From assembly GCF_004341035.1 (NCBI RefSeq), contig NZ_SLXK01000014.1:1-64000 (forward strand): 64,000 nucleotides of DNA, read 5' to 3'. Both the position numbers and the translations under genes were made by a program. How positions within the stretch are numbered: the stretch's first letter is position 1; each line of letters opens with the position of its first letter. Positions 23,455 through 32,461 of this stretch are shown here, in pieces. The notes beneath the pieces are model-generated. The model was not told the origin of the DNA. It ran no database searches and saw only the letters and a list, made by a program, of their open reading frames with translations. Origin of the DNA: Scopulibacillus darangshiensis (lineage in GTDB: Bacteria; Bacillota; Bacilli; Bacillales; Sporolactobacillaceae).

Positions 23455-23696
23455 ACCTGTGCGGTTGGTACTGGATTGAATCCCTCTGGTTGGACTGCAG
23501 GTGTGTCGATAACGTCACCGTCATATATTATATTTAAAACATTAATGGTATTAGTAAGTCCGACTTGAAAGCCATTTCCCATATTCCACTTGCCTTGAAA
23601 ATTCCATTCAGGTTGGTTGTTTTGTCCGGATGATATACTTGATTCGCTGCTCATCGAATTTATATTGACCTGGCCGCATAATACAATAGCTGGCAT
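23451..23696 (-). CDS. GerPA/GerPF-like protein (duplicate copy B)
   Basis: An 81-residue protein starting MPAIVLCGQVNINSMSS, the same kind of start as GerPF and GerPA (MPAIVG..). The core is SGQNNQPEWNFQGKWNMGNG and the end is YDGDVIDTPAVQPEGFNP. By my count it is about 81% identical to the next gene upstream (23787), and the noncoding DNA before both genes is also similar, so this is a recent tandem duplication. The ATG at 23696 follows GGGGGAA. Coupled by overlap to the 23176 gene. Confidence 0.65.
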   Translation of the reverse strand: MPAIVLCGQVNINSMSSESSISSGQNNQPEWNFQGKWNMGNGFQVGLTNTINVLNIIYDGDVIDTPAVQPEGFNPVPTAQV

Positions 23697-23786
23697 TCGA
23701 ACTTCCCCCTTGAATTCTCTTGCCATATCCTATTCATCAAAGGAAAAAACGGAACAACCGACCATGCTTATTAAATACTTGTTTGA

Positions 23787-24032
23787 TCATACCTGGGAGG
23801 TTGACACTGGATTGAATCCCTCCGGTTGAACAGCAGGCGCATCGGTAACGTCACCATCATATATAATATTTAATACATTAATGGTGCTAGGAAGTCCGGC
23901 TTGAAAGCCATTTCCCATATTCCACTTGCCTTGAAAATTCCATTGAGCTTGGTTATTTTGTCCAGAAGTCATACTTGCGTCGCTGCTCATTGAATTTATA
24001 TTGACCTGGCCGCACATTACAATAGATGGCAT
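23787..24032 (-). CDS. GerPA/GerPF-like protein (duplicate copy A)
   Basis: An 81-residue protein MPSIVMCGQVNINSMSS, near twin of the 23451 gene. The central W-N-F-Q-G-K-W-N-M-G-N-G block and NVLNIIYDGDV are unchanged; most differences are conservative. GGGGGAG precedes the ATG. Its promoter region, shared with copy B, should lie between about 24033 and 24110; I cannot assign a sigma-E or sigma-K promoter with confidence. Spore-specific expression is expected if the GerP relationship holds. Confidence 0.65.
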   Translation of the reverse strand: MPSIVMCGQVNINSMSSDASMTSGQNNQAQWNFQGKWNMGNGFQAGLPSTINVLNIIYDGDVTDAPAVQPEGFNPVSTSQV

Positions 24033-24210
24033 TCGAACTCCCCCTTAAATTCCCTTGTCATATCCTATTCAGAAAAAAGAAAAAATGGAACAACCCAAAC
24101 CTTGCTTATTAAATACCTGTCTAATAATATACCTAATACTGAGATCCTTTTTGGACTGGAAGGTAGCGTTCACAGCTAATTTAAATTATAATAATGATAA
24201 AAAATGCGAG

Positions 24211-25245
24211 ATGGTGCCATTGGTTTTCAGATCAAAATTTTTGGGTAGCCGATTATTAAAAACGTGTTTATCGGCTTTTGTGACCGCATACATATGCTAT
24301 TTTCTAAATTGGCCGCCTTTATTTGCCGTGATAACGTCGATCGTATCGATTGAAAACACATCGGTAGATTCATTGAAGAAAGGATTGATAAGATTTCCGG
24401 CATCTGCCATTGGAGCAGGTGCCGCTATGCTCTTTGACGCCCTTTTGGGGAAATCTCCGATAAGCTATGCGGGAGCCGCTTCAATCACCCTTATCGCTTG
24501 TTACCGATTGAAATTATATGATGGCCTTGTTGTTGCGGTTTTAACCGCGGTGGCCATGATTTCAGTCACCTCCCATTATTATTTAGATTCATTTTTTATT
24601 CGCTTGGGAACGACTTTTACAGGGATTGCCGTGGCTTCCTTGATTAATTATTTTATTTTGCCGCCTAATTATAAAACAACGATTGCATCGTCCACAGATA
24701 CAGCTTTCGGGCAAATCGGCGCTTTGATTAGGCAGTATTTCTCTAATGACTTACCTTCTAAGGCGAAGTTGGAGCAAGGGTACATAACCCTTCAACGGAA
24801 ATTAGACCACATTTTGCTGCTTGTTCAAAATCAAAGATCCGAATGGCTTCACCATAAACATCATTTGGAAAATATCCAATCGTTAAAGACATACCAAAAT
24901 GAGCTTCGCCAATTACAAAAGGCTATGTATCATTTAGGTAATTTGTTATACACGGACCACTATACAACAGCCTTTGCCCAGGAGGACTATGTCAAAATAG
25001 CACGGCTGGGTAAAGCCGTTGCGGAACGTTATAGAGAAAAACAATTTGATGTACATGGTTACTATTACACGACATTGCGGGAGGTCACATGTTTATTTAA
25101 TCTTTTGAAAGATGAGCGTCATGATAGCAATGACACAACTTCCTATCATCTTCCATTAAAAATTACCCTTCTTTACGAATTGCTTTCTTTGCAGGATGTA
25201 CTAGAAGAATTGAGGGACATGAAGAAGGCTTCGGATGTGAACTAA
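24211..25245 (+). CDS. FUSC/aromatic-acid-exporter-like membrane protein
   Basis: About 345 residues. Residues 1-160 hold five or six hydrophobic helices (SRLLKTCLSAFVTAYICYF; VITSIVSIENTSVDSLKKG; AIGAGAAMLFDAL; LVVAVLTAVAMISV). A soluble helical domain fills the rest (LEQGYITLQRKLDHILLLVQ; LRQLQKAMYHLGNLLYTDHY). This is the layout of the YqjA/ArAE-type proteins (DUF939/FUSC). The substrate is unknown. Start is uncertain: ATG 24211 or TTG 24223 fit the family, while the long ORF from 24055 runs through the promoter area of the divergent GerP-like gene and is unlikely. Monocistronic. Confidence 0.75.
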   Translation: MVPLVFRSKFLGSRLLKTCLSAFVTAYICYFLNWPPLFAVITSIVSIENTSVDSLKKGLIRFPASAIGAGAAMLFDALLGKSPISYAGAASITLIACYRLKLYDGLVVAVLTAVAMISVTSHYYLDSFFIRLGTTFTGIAVASLINYFILPPNYKTTIASSTDTAFGQIGALIRQYFSNDLPSKAKLEQGYITLQRKLDHILLLVQNQRSEWLHHKHHLENIQSLKTYQNELRQLQKAMYHLGNLLYTDHYTTAFAQEDYVKIARLGKAVAERYREKQFDVHGYYYTTLREVTCLFNLLKDERHDSNDTTSYHLPLKITLLYELLSLQDVLEELRDMKKASDVN

Positions 25246-25248
25246 GTG

Positions 25249-25325
25249 AACATAGGAATATCAAAATAGAAAGCCAGGCAGAGCCGTATAAATCACCCGT
25301 TTTGATGCCCGGCTTCCCTATGTTA
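25249..25325. terminator. Nested hairpin between FUSC gene and licH
   Basis: Outer arms ACATAGG/CCTATGT and inner arms AAGCCAGGCA/TGCCCGGCTT (one mismatch) enclose about 25 nt. It lies between convergent genes and probably terminates both. Confidence 0.55.
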
Positions 25326-26651
25326 TACCTTCTGCGCGTTTGTAAATTGCGGCAAATAATCTTTATGAGCGTCAAGCATCTCATCCAAAATTTGCTTTGC
25401 CATATGGTCGGATGGCACCAGAGGGTTAATAGTCATAGCGAGCAACGCTTCATAATAATCCCCTGACACTGCAGCTTGTGCAGCAACCCGCTCAAAAGAT
25501 TTAATCTGCTGCACTAATCCGCGTACTGGAACAGGAAGGTCACCGACGGAAATTGGCAGAGGTCCTTCTTTTGTGATGACACAGTTAATTTCTGCTGCAG
25601 AGTCATCAGGGATGCTGGCGATCGCCCCGTTATTTCTAATATTGACTGTCTGAATATCCCGTCTATCAGTATAAATTGAATGAATCAGGCTGCAAGCGGC
25701 ATCACTGTAATAAGCACCGCCTCGTTTTTCCAACTGAGGTGGCTTAATCTTCAAGTCAGGATCTTTATACAGCTCAAACAATTCCGCTTCCAATTTTTTA
25801 ACCACCTCAGCTCTTGTGCCCTCACTTTTGGCCGATGCTATCTCATCTTCAAGCATCTTGGCCGTTTGATAGTAATATCGATGGTAAGGGCATGGCAGAA
25901 CACCTAGTGCTTTGACAAATCCCGGCTCCCAATTAAAATCAGGAATATTTTTGACTGTCTCCCCTGCAGTTTCTCCCGAGGATATCATATCCAGTACTTT
26001 ATCGGTTATTCTCTTTCCATCAAGGTAAACATTTAATCCATAGACCATATGATTAAGACCGGCAAAATCGACATGAAGGCGTTCTGCCTCTACATTAAGC
26101 AGCTTCGCTAGATTCATTCTCATGCCAATGGGGAGATTACATAGGCCAACAACCTTTTTGATGTTGCTGTAACGGAGCACCGCCTCGGTAATTAATCCTG
26201 CAGGGTTTGAGAAGTTAATCAGCCACGCGTCAGGGCATAATGACTCAATATCGCTGCAAATGTCTAAGATCACTGGGACGGTCCTTAGTGCTTTGAATAA
26301 CCCGCCGGGTCCATTGGTTTCCTGACCGATTACACCATATTTTAATGGGATTCTTTCATCTATTGCTCTTGCTTCGAGTAAACCTACCCTTATTTGTGTG
26401 GTCACAAAATCAGCGTTTCTGAGTGCTTTTTTTCTATCCAAAGTTAAATAGATTTCCATTGGCACCTGGGCCTCATCGACCATTCGCTTAGCAAGCGCCC
26501 CAACTGTTTCAAGCTTGTCTTTGCCCTCGGGTATATCAACAAGCCAAAGCTCCGATACAGGCAGTTCGTTGTATCTTTTAATAAAGCCTTCGACTAATTC
26601 TGGTGTGTAGCTCGATCCGCCGCCTATTGTTACAATTTTTATGCCCTTCAT
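25323..26651 (-). CDS. licH: 6-phospho-beta-glucosidase, GH4 family
   Basis: A 442-residue NAD+- and Mn2+-dependent glycosidase (GH4) that hydrolyses phosphorylated cellobiose or other beta-glucosides delivered by the PTS. The N-terminal Rossmann motif is IVTIGGGSSYTPELVEG, the metal/NAD region includes NFSNPAGLITEA and GLCNLPIG (metal-ligand Cys), and DFAGLNHMVYGL carries the metal-ligand His. It resembles B. subtilis LicH. Last gene of the licB-licC-licA-licH operon, overlapping licA by 4 bp. RBS CAGGAGG. Confidence 0.93.
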   Translation of the reverse strand: MKGIKIVTIGGGSSYTPELVEGFIKRYNELPVSELWLVDIPEGKDKLETVGALAKRMVDEAQVPMEIYLTLDRKKALRNADFVTTQIRVGLLEARAIDERIPLKYGVIGQETNGPGGLFKALRTVPVILDICSDIESLCPDAWLINFSNPAGLITEAVLRYSNIKKVVGLCNLPIGMRMNLAKLLNVEAERLHVDFAGLNHMVYGLNVYLDGKRITDKVLDMISSGETAGETVKNIPDFNWEPGFVKALGVLPCPYHRYYYQTAKMLEDEIASAKSEGTRAEVVKKLEAELFELYKDPDLKIKPPQLEKRGGAYYSDAACSLIHSIYTDRRDIQTVNIRNNGAIASIPDDSAAEINCVITKEGPLPISVGDLPVPVRGLVQQIKSFERVAAQAAVSGDYYEALLAMTINPLVPSDHMAKQILDEMLDAHKDYLPQFTNAQKV

Positions 26652-26977
26652 CGCTTCATACCTCCTGAAACCGCCAATTTTTCATATAAATCAACAAATT
26701 CATGGGCCAAATCTCTTATTGTCAATGCATTCATTAAATGATCCTGTGCATGGATCAGCAGAAGAGAAACGCCTACCTTTTCACCTTCTGCCTCTTTTTG
26801 TATTAACGATGTCTGGATCTTGTGGGCCTCGGAAATTTCTTCGGCGGCATCCCTAAGCTTACCTCTCGCATCCGAAATTCCGCCATTCTTTGCAAGCGAG
26901 ACAGCCTCCATAGCCAAACTTCTGGCATTGCCTCCGTGCAAGATGATATGAAAAACAACCTCTTCTGAACTCATCAT
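26648..26977 (-). CDS. licA: PTS cellobiose/lactose-type enzyme IIA
   Basis: A 109-residue three-helix EIIA of the lactose/cellobiose family. The phosphorylated His is in LLLIHAQDHLMNA (about residue 78), and the N-terminal stretch FHIILHGGNARSLAMEA is typical. It passes phosphate from HPr to EIIB (28390). ATG at 26977 follows AGGGAGAG; the TGA/ATG overlap of 4 bp with licH indicates coupling. Confidence 0.92.
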   Translation of the reverse strand: MMSSEEVVFHIILHGGNARSLAMEAVSLAKNGGISDARGKLRDAAEEISEAHKIQTSLIQKEAEGEKVGVSLLLIHAQDHLMNALTIRDLAHEFVDLYEKLAVSGGMKR

Positions 26978-27025
26978 GTTTCTCTCCCTTCCACCTATTT
27001 ATCTATAATCACTTGGTTGTTACGC

Positions 27026-28375
27026 TTAGATTGAATGGTTAAGATCCTTTTCACTTTTTATCTGTTCAAACCCTTTTTCTTCATTAAATTTTTGCTTGTC
27101 GTAAAGTCGCATGAAGGGATAGTAGATGATCAAAGCCACCGCGAGATTTACGATTTGAATCACAATACCTGAGACCTTACCTCCTGTTGCCAAAAACCCG
27201 CTGATGAACATAGGTGTTGTCCATGGTATTAATACCCCGTTTGGTTTGGCAACTAGACCCAAGTCCATAGAGAAATAAGTGACCAATAATACGACAACTG
27301 GTGTGAGTATAAAAGGGATAATCATGAGAGGATTCATGACAATAGGCGTACCGAAAATCGTTGGCTCATTTATATTGAAAAGGCTTGGACCAACAGCAAG
27401 CCTTCCTAATTGTTTCATTTGCTTGCTTCGTGCTTTGAATAACATTAACAGCACAAGGGCAATGGTTAGCCCTGACCCGCCAGTCGTCATAAATATTGAA
27501 TAAAATGGCGCTGAAATGATGTTTGGCAGGTCGGCGCTATGGTCAGCCATGAAAACCTGTCTATTTTCATCCATCAGGGCAAATAAAACTGGCGCCATCA
27601 GACTGTCAATAATAATGGCATCGCCATGGAGACCAAGCGACCATAAAATTTGAATCGCCAAGATGGCTATTAGCATCCCCCACAGACTCCCGCCTATAAA
27701 GCTTAATGGTGTTGTAATAACAAGATTAATGACATGGTGGATATCCTGGAGCGATGTCGCTTCGAGTATCACTCTAATGATCCAGATAAAAGTAATAACG
27801 ATAAATGCTGGAATGAGAGCTACAAATGATTTTGCCACTGCAGGCGGCACACCCTGGGGCATATTGATAACAAGCTTCCTTTGGATGACCCACCGGTAAA
27901 TTTCTGTCGAAACAATCGCTATGATCATAGCGACAAACAATCCTTTGCTTCCCATCAGACTGATCGGGAGGACACCGCCTACTTCAAAAGCCTTTTGTGT
28001 CCCTTCAGGGGTAAACATGGTCATATGTGGTGTGGCAAGCAGAAAGGATGCCAATGAAATCGCTCCGGCCGAGAGCGCGTCAACCTTATATCTTTCCGCA
28101 AGTCTATAAGCAACACCAAAGCCAATGATTATCGACATAATATCGAACGTAGCTCCGACAGGATAAGTGAGCTTCGTTAACCACTCCTTCCCAAATAGGC
28201 CTGACATAAATGCCTCGTAGTGAGGAATGGGTAAATTACCGATGATAAGAAAAAAGGAACCGACGATAATAAGTGGCATCGCAAGTATAATGCCATCCCG
28301 AACGGACTGCAGATGTTTTTGTTCCTGGATCTTGCCCGCTACTGGCAACACATACTTTTCTAAAAAACCAATCAT
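27026..28375 (-). CDS. licC: PTS cellobiose-type enzyme IIC
   Basis: A membrane permease of about 449 residues with roughly ten TM helices and the family region LFNINEPTIFGTPIVMNPLM (near residue 335), whose Glu is at the sugar site. It transports beta-glucosides such as cellobiose or lichenan oligosaccharides with concurrent phosphorylation. ATG at 28375 follows AGGAGGTG by 8-9 nt; the GTG at 28384 overlaps that site. It starts 14 bp after the licB stop. Confidence 0.93.
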   Translation of the reverse strand: MIGFLEKYVLPVAGKIQEQKHLQSVRDGIILAMPLIIVGSFFLIIGNLPIPHYEAFMSGLFGKEWLTKLTYPVGATFDIMSIIIGFGVAYRLAERYKVDALSAGAISLASFLLATPHMTMFTPEGTQKAFEVGGVLPISLMGSKGLFVAMIIAIVSTEIYRWVIQRKLVINMPQGVPPAVAKSFVALIPAFIVITFIWIIRVILEATSLQDIHHVINLVITTPLSFIGGSLWGMLIAILAIQILWSLGLHGDAIIIDSLMAPVLFALMDENRQVFMADHSADLPNIISAPFYSIFMTTGGSGLTIALVLLMLFKARSKQMKQLGRLAVGPSLFNINEPTIFGTPIVMNPLMIIPFILTPVVVLLVTYFSMDLGLVAKPNGVLIPWTTPMFISGFLATGGKVSGIVIQIVNLAVALIIYYPFMRLYDKQKFNEEKGFEQIKSEKDLNHSI

Positions 28376-28389
28376 CGAAACCACACCTC

Positions 28390-28692
28390 CTATTTTTGGA
28401 AACCCAAAGCAAAGTCGAGAACGTTTTTGCCATTAACCATACCGTAATCCGCCGGACTAATCACATCAACTGGAATTCCCTTTTCGCCAGCTTCCGCTTT
28501 AAGCTGTGCCAATTTGTACCGCACCTGTGGTCCTAGCAATAAGACATCGGCCTCATCTATATGGTTTTTAACCTCATCCAGTGAAACAGCCTCTATCGTT
28601 GCTATCACACCATCTTCTTCTGCTGCTTGTCTCATTTTGGTTACGAGTAAGCTTGTTGACATCCCTGCTGCACAAACTAGAAGTATATTCAT
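28390..28692 (-). CDS. licB: PTS cellobiose-type enzyme IIB
   Basis: A 100-residue EIIB with the phospho-Cys near the N-terminus in [14 protein letters not shown] (Cys at residue 7) followed by the P-loop-like turn. First gene of the PTS operon; AAGGGGG precedes the ATG. A -24/-12 promoter lies 57 bp upstream of the start codon. Confidence 0.93.
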   Translation of the reverse strand: MNILLVCAAGMSTSLLVTKMRQAAEEDGVIATIEAVSLDEVKNHIDEADVLLLGPQVRYKLAQLKAEAGEKGIPVDVISPADYGMVNGKNVLDFALGFQK

Positions 28693-28748
28693 TTTTAATA
28701 TCCCCCTTAAAATGTTGAGATGCTTGAAGGCGCCTTCAAAACTCTTAT

Positions 28749-28765
28749 TGCAAGTGTCATGCCAA
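28749..28765 (-). promoter_or_regulatory. Sigma-54 (-24/-12) promoter of the PTS operon
   Basis: On the minus strand TTGGCATGACACTTGCAA matches the sigma-54 consensus TGGCAC-N5-TTGCA with one mismatch and exact spacing. It fits the LevR/ManR-type activator encoded directly upstream. Confidence 0.85.
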
Positions 28766-28817
28766 TATCTGCACTCCTTGTCATATCAAACGTATAGCGC
28801 CTACTGTGTTATTTCAG

Positions 28818-28860
28818 TCTTAGTGTGTTTTGTTAAACAGTAAAACAAACACTAGTGTGT
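28818..28860 (-). promoter_or_regulatory. Candidate upstream activating sequence for the sigma-54 promoter
   Basis: An imperfect dyad (AGTGTGTTTTGTT and AAAACAAACACT, with ACACTAGTGT at its edge) lies about 60-95 bp upstream of the -24 element. It overlaps the last codons of the activator gene. Position and symmetry fit an enhancer for the neighbouring activator. Confidence 0.5.
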
Positions 28861-31539
28861 TGCGAGTGTTTGTTCATAGTCAAAAAAGTTAATAATATAA
28901 CAGATTTCATCATCACTTACTGTGATACGATAGATTTCCTCCAAACGCTGCACTGCACGTTTAATGACCCTATAAAGGTGTTGATTCATTGTTATACATT
29001 GATCTTTTTCACTAAATGGTACAGGCACGTATCCCGCAGCAAGCCTGTCGATCATACAGCACATGTGAAGCACAATACCTATTAATTGATTTGAGGCAAT
29101 ATTGCTTTGTAGAGATGCCTGTATATCATGAAGGCATCTCCTCACATCCTTTATCACCATTTTCCCATCAACAAAGCTAAGATGCTGTTCAATCGTTTGT
29201 GCCATTTTAAAATAGGTTTCTTCCTTATCAATAGCAGACTGCAGCTTTTTAATCGCTTTCAAATTTAAGATATCCTCGATGCTGTATTGCGGAACATCCT
29301 CATCGAAAGCAAAGTTGCTGACAATGCCTAATAAGGTCCGGTTCTTCTTGATGCTCTTCAATATGCTGTCGGAATCCACCGATCCTCCAATATTCATCGG
29401 GACGATCTCAAGCCAGTCAGGGTTATACTGCAAATGATTTTCCAGCAGCCCTTTTATCGCCAAAGCACTGCCCTTACCTGTTGTACAAGCTGTTACAATC
29501 ACCCACTTCTCCAATGAACCGTCTCCTGTACCTTCTTCTGAACGATCATGGGAGAACAGTGAGGCGGTATGGATAAGATCCTCATAAAGTTCTTTTAAAG
29601 AATAACCGAGCATTGCTTTTCTTGCTGCTTCAATGACATGAAGGCTGCTCACCATTGGCACGATCATAATCGGCACTCCTGTATCCTTTTGCAGCTTGTC
29701 TTTGAAGCTGACGAGCGACCCCATATCTACTAACAGCAGTACTCCCGCGTCAGCAGATGCCTCATTTTCGATATAGCCATGAATGGCTTCATATATGATA
29801 GCCGGACTGGTTTGCAGAGGCATATCAATCGCCTTTGCATACGCCACACCGAGCAGCTGATGAGCGACTTCGACCATTGAAGAAGCTGTATTGTTGCCAT
29901 GCATGGCAACAATGATTGAAACCCCATCATCATCTGAATCAATAACGTCATTGTCCAATACAAAAAACATGGTCAAAAATCCCGCTTCATCAATAGGAAG
30001 ATCAACAAGCAATTTTTCCTCGATCATTTTAATACAGTCTAAGGCCAGGCTGAATTCTCTTTTATAAGCTTTCCTGACTTTGTTCAATTGCGGGTTGAAA
30101 ATTGTTTTTCCGCTTTCGATCCGTTTAAGCGATGTTTGAATATGAAGCGCCATGCCTAAATAAACTTTTTTGCTAAGAAAGCCATTCAGTTTGGACTCAG
30201 CATAGCGAATGATCTCCTCAGTTATTTTTGCGACCGGGGGATCTATGATTTTCGACAATTCGCCTTTGTTCATTCTTTGGTGGATCCCTTTAATATACTG
30301 TGTAAAATAATGTTCAATATCGATTTCCATCAGCAGATCAACTTCTTCGTTATTCACACCTCTGGCTTTCAATTCACTGTACCGGCTGGCAATTTGTTCA
30401 TATACCGAATGATCGCTAATATCATCGTTATCTTTAAATGACAGCGTTTCCTTATCCGGCAGAAAAACGTAATACTGATGATCATTAATTTGAATGCTGC
30501 ATTTCGCATGTTTTGCTTCATAAAGACCTTCTTTTATATAATGAAGCAGATCAGTGCTGTTAATTTGCAAGCCTTCCTTTTTGCCAGTGACAAAATCCGC
30601 ATAAGCTTTGGCACAAGTTAATTGAATATCAGTTTTGAGCTGTCCGATATTATTTGGGCAGTCATAGTATAATAATGAGCGGATTGTATTTGCGGAAACG
30701 AAAAGCTTCTTTTCGAGGCGAACCGTTTCTTCCTTTAAAAACTGAATAATAAGGTAATAACGCTCCTCAATCGACCGCTCCTTTAACGATGGAAGGTAAA
30801 TCGTCATAGGTATCCGGCGGGTAAACGTATGCAGCAGGTTTGATTGCGGGTTTTCAGTTGTGGCAGCGATAATTAATACCTGTGCCATTCGATCGGCATC
30901 TGTTTCTCCCAGGCGGCGGAACATCCCCTTATCAATAAATGTAAATAGCATTTCTTGCCCTTCCGCAGGGAGACGATGGACTTCATCAAGAAAAAGAATG
31001 CCTTGGTCTGCTTTCTCTATCAGCCCTCTGCTATCAACCGCTCCAGTGAAAGCCCCTTTTTTGACACCGAATAATTGACTTAATAATAACTGCGGATTGT
31101 TTGCATAATCAGCACAATTAAATGTTACAAAAGCTGCCCGGCGACTCATTCTCTTGATTTCAAGGGCGTATTCATGCAGCAAACCGGCAAACATTGACTT
31201 GCCAACCCCGGTTTCCCCATACAGTAAAATATGCATGCCCTTTGGCGGATAGAGTATCGCGGCTTTCCCTTGTTCAACCGCAAGTGACAAACTTGCATTT
31301 CTTTCTGCAAGCTCATCAAGTTTCGGTACTCTTTTTTCAGAGGAACCTTGATCTGGTAAAGAATACAAAACCGGCCGGCCATTGTTTTTTATAACCCGCC
31401 CTTTTTTCCATAGCTTGTTTAAATCACTGCTGACATTTGCTCTATTCAGACTTAACAATTCAGCGATCTCCTTGGCACTGACACCTTTTTCATTTGCCAC
31501 CTCTTGCAGCTTTGCTAACACCTTTTCCATTCTTGTCAT
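28852..31539 (-). CDS. LevR/ManR-type sigma-54-dependent PTS regulator
   Basis: An 895-residue activator. Residues 1-60: HTH (VSAKEIAELLSLNRANVSSD). About 85-330: AAA+ domain with Walker A GETGVGKS and the sigma-54 contact loop GAFTGA. About 440-560: first PRD. About 565-690: EIIA-Man-like domain (VAMHGNNTASSM). About 705-790: EIIB-like domain (VIVTACTTGKG). About 800-895: second PRD. PTS phosphorylation of the PRDs should tune activity to sugar and to HPr. It lies directly upstream of the PTS operon, whose promoter is of the -24/-12 type. This differs from B. subtilis, where a sigma-A-type LicR controls the lic genes. Confidence 0.9.
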   Translation of the reverse strand: MTRMEKVLAKLQEVANEKGVSAKEIAELLSLNRANVSSDLNKLWKKGRVIKNNGRPVLYSLPDQGSSEKRVPKLDELAERNASLSLAVEQGKAAILYPPKGMHILLYGETGVGKSMFAGLLHEYALEIKRMSRRAAFVTFNCADYANNPQLLLSQLFGVKKGAFTGAVDSRGLIEKADQGILFLDEVHRLPAEGQEMLFTFIDKGMFRRLGETDADRMAQVLIIAATTENPQSNLLHTFTRRIPMTIYLPSLKERSIEERYYLIIQFLKEETVRLEKKLFVSANTIRSLLYYDCPNNIGQLKTDIQLTCAKAYADFVTGKKEGLQINSTDLLHYIKEGLYEAKHAKCSIQINDHQYYVFLPDKETLSFKDNDDISDHSVYEQIASRYSELKARGVNNEEVDLLMEIDIEHYFTQYIKGIHQRMNKGELSKIIDPPVAKITEEIIRYAESKLNGFLSKKVYLGMALHIQTSLKRIESGKTIFNPQLNKVRKAYKREFSLALDCIKMIEEKLLVDLPIDEAGFLTMFFVLDNDVIDSDDDGVSIIVAMHGNNTASSMVEVAHQLLGVAYAKAIDMPLQTSPAIIYEAIHGYIENEASADAGVLLLVDMGSLVSFKDKLQKDTGVPIMIVPMVSSLHVIEAARKAMLGYSLKELYEDLIHTASLFSHDRSEEGTGDGSLEKWVIVTACTTGKGSALAIKGLLENHLQYNPDWLEIVPMNIGGSVDSDSILKSIKKNRTLLGIVSNFAFDEDVPQYSIEDILNLKAIKKLQSAIDKEETYFKMAQTIEQHLSFVDGKMVIKDVRRCLHDIQASLQSNIASNQLIGIVLHMCCMIDRLAAGYVPVPFSEKDQCITMNQHLYRVIKRAVQRLEEIYRITVSDDEICYIINFFDYEQTLATH

Positions 31540-31638
31540 CCTCGATCACCCCATGAGTGATTTTTGCTTTTACCTGTATATAAGTCTATACCAAAATGTA
31601 TTGATGATCATCCATAAATTTTTTTTACATAGTAAAGT

Positions 31639-31669
31639 AAAGGATGCCTCGCTGGGAGACATCCTTCTG
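31639..31669 (-). terminator. Terminator after the SDR-like gene
   Basis: AAGGATG and CATCCTT form a stem about 30 bp past the minus-strand stop, followed on that strand by TTACTTTAC. Moderate strength. Confidence 0.6.
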
Positions 31670-31699
31670 CATGGAAACATTTCATATGAATTGTATCTA

Positions 31700-32341
31700 T
31701 TAAAGTGATTTCAGTGCTGCTTCGATTCGTTGTTCACCTGACAATACTTCAAACGTCTTCTTATACGTATTATCCATATCTAAGGCGGTGACGATGATGG
31801 CAGCGACATCCGCCCTTGGGATGCCTACGCTGCGGTCGCCTTCAATTTTTCCGGCAGCATTGATTTTTCCCTTGCCCGGGTCATCCAATAGTTTTCCAGG
31901 TCTTATAATCGTGTATATAAGGTTGGATGAACGGAGCTTATCATCTGCGTCACCTTTCGCTTTATAATAATGGCGCATTGACTCCGGTCCATTTTCTGGG
32001 GTATCGGCATTCATTGAGCTGACCATAATAAACCGGCTGATGCCTTCTTTTTCTGCAGCTTCTATGATTTTCATCGCACCTTGACGATCAACAAGCTCGG
32101 TTTTTTCCGGACCAGTGTGACCACCTGAACCAGCTGTAAAAACGATGGCATCAACACCTTTTAGAGCATGACCGAAGTCTTTCTCAAGGTCAGCAATCAC
32201 AACCTCGCCGCCAAGCTTCTCTAGCTCATTTCTCTGTTCCTCATTACGAATCATAGCTTTAGGATGGTGATTGCTCTTACTCAGGAGCTGAACCACCTGT
32301 TTGCCAATTTTCCCATGCGATCCGACGATTAAAATATTCAC
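31700..32341 (-). CDS. NAD(P)-binding SDR-family oxidoreductase (YhfK-like)
   Basis: A 213-residue atypical short-chain dehydrogenase. The N-terminal nucleotide motif is IVGSHGKIGKQVVQLL (G-x-x-G-x-x-G type, residues 5-20), then VVIADLEKDF, VDAIVFTAGSGGHTG and the C-terminal IPRADVAAIIVTAL. The active-site Y-x-x-x-K is represented by YYKAKGDAD. It resembles B. subtilis YhfK; the substrate is unknown. Monocistronic. Confidence 0.82.
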   Translation of the reverse strand: MNILIVGSHGKIGKQVVQLLSKSNHHPKAMIRNEEQRNELEKLGGEVVIADLEKDFGHALKGVDAIVFTAGSGGHTGPEKTELVDRQGAMKIIEAAEKEGISRFIMVSSMNADTPENGPESMRHYYKAKGDADDKLRSSNLIYTIIRPGKLLDDPGKGKINAAGKIEGDRSVGIPRADVAAIIVTALDMDNTYKKTFEVLSGEQRIEAALKSL

Positions 32342-32461
32342 TGTAAAACCTCCCTGAAGGTTTGTGTGGACTTAACCTACCTATCTACTATTCCTTGTTG
32401 CGCTTTGTTTTAAACAAAATTGTCTATAATAGCTAAAAAGGTTACAGATAGGAGAAGGATT

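Larger units (their letters stand above)
23451..24110. repeat. Tandem duplication of about 336 bp
   Basis: The two MPxIV genes and the roughly 75 bp upstream of each form direct repeats with a 336-bp offset. The upstream parts share the blocks CATATCCTATTCA and CTTATTAAATAC, and similarity continues through the stop codons (CAGGT.TGATCAAA). Copy B is joined to the 23176 gene at this point, whereas copy A is not. Confidence 0.75.

Noticed and set aside
23451-24110. CRISPR-like repeat array
   Set aside because: There are only two repeat units, they are coding, 336 bp long and diverged; no spacer pattern and no cas gene.
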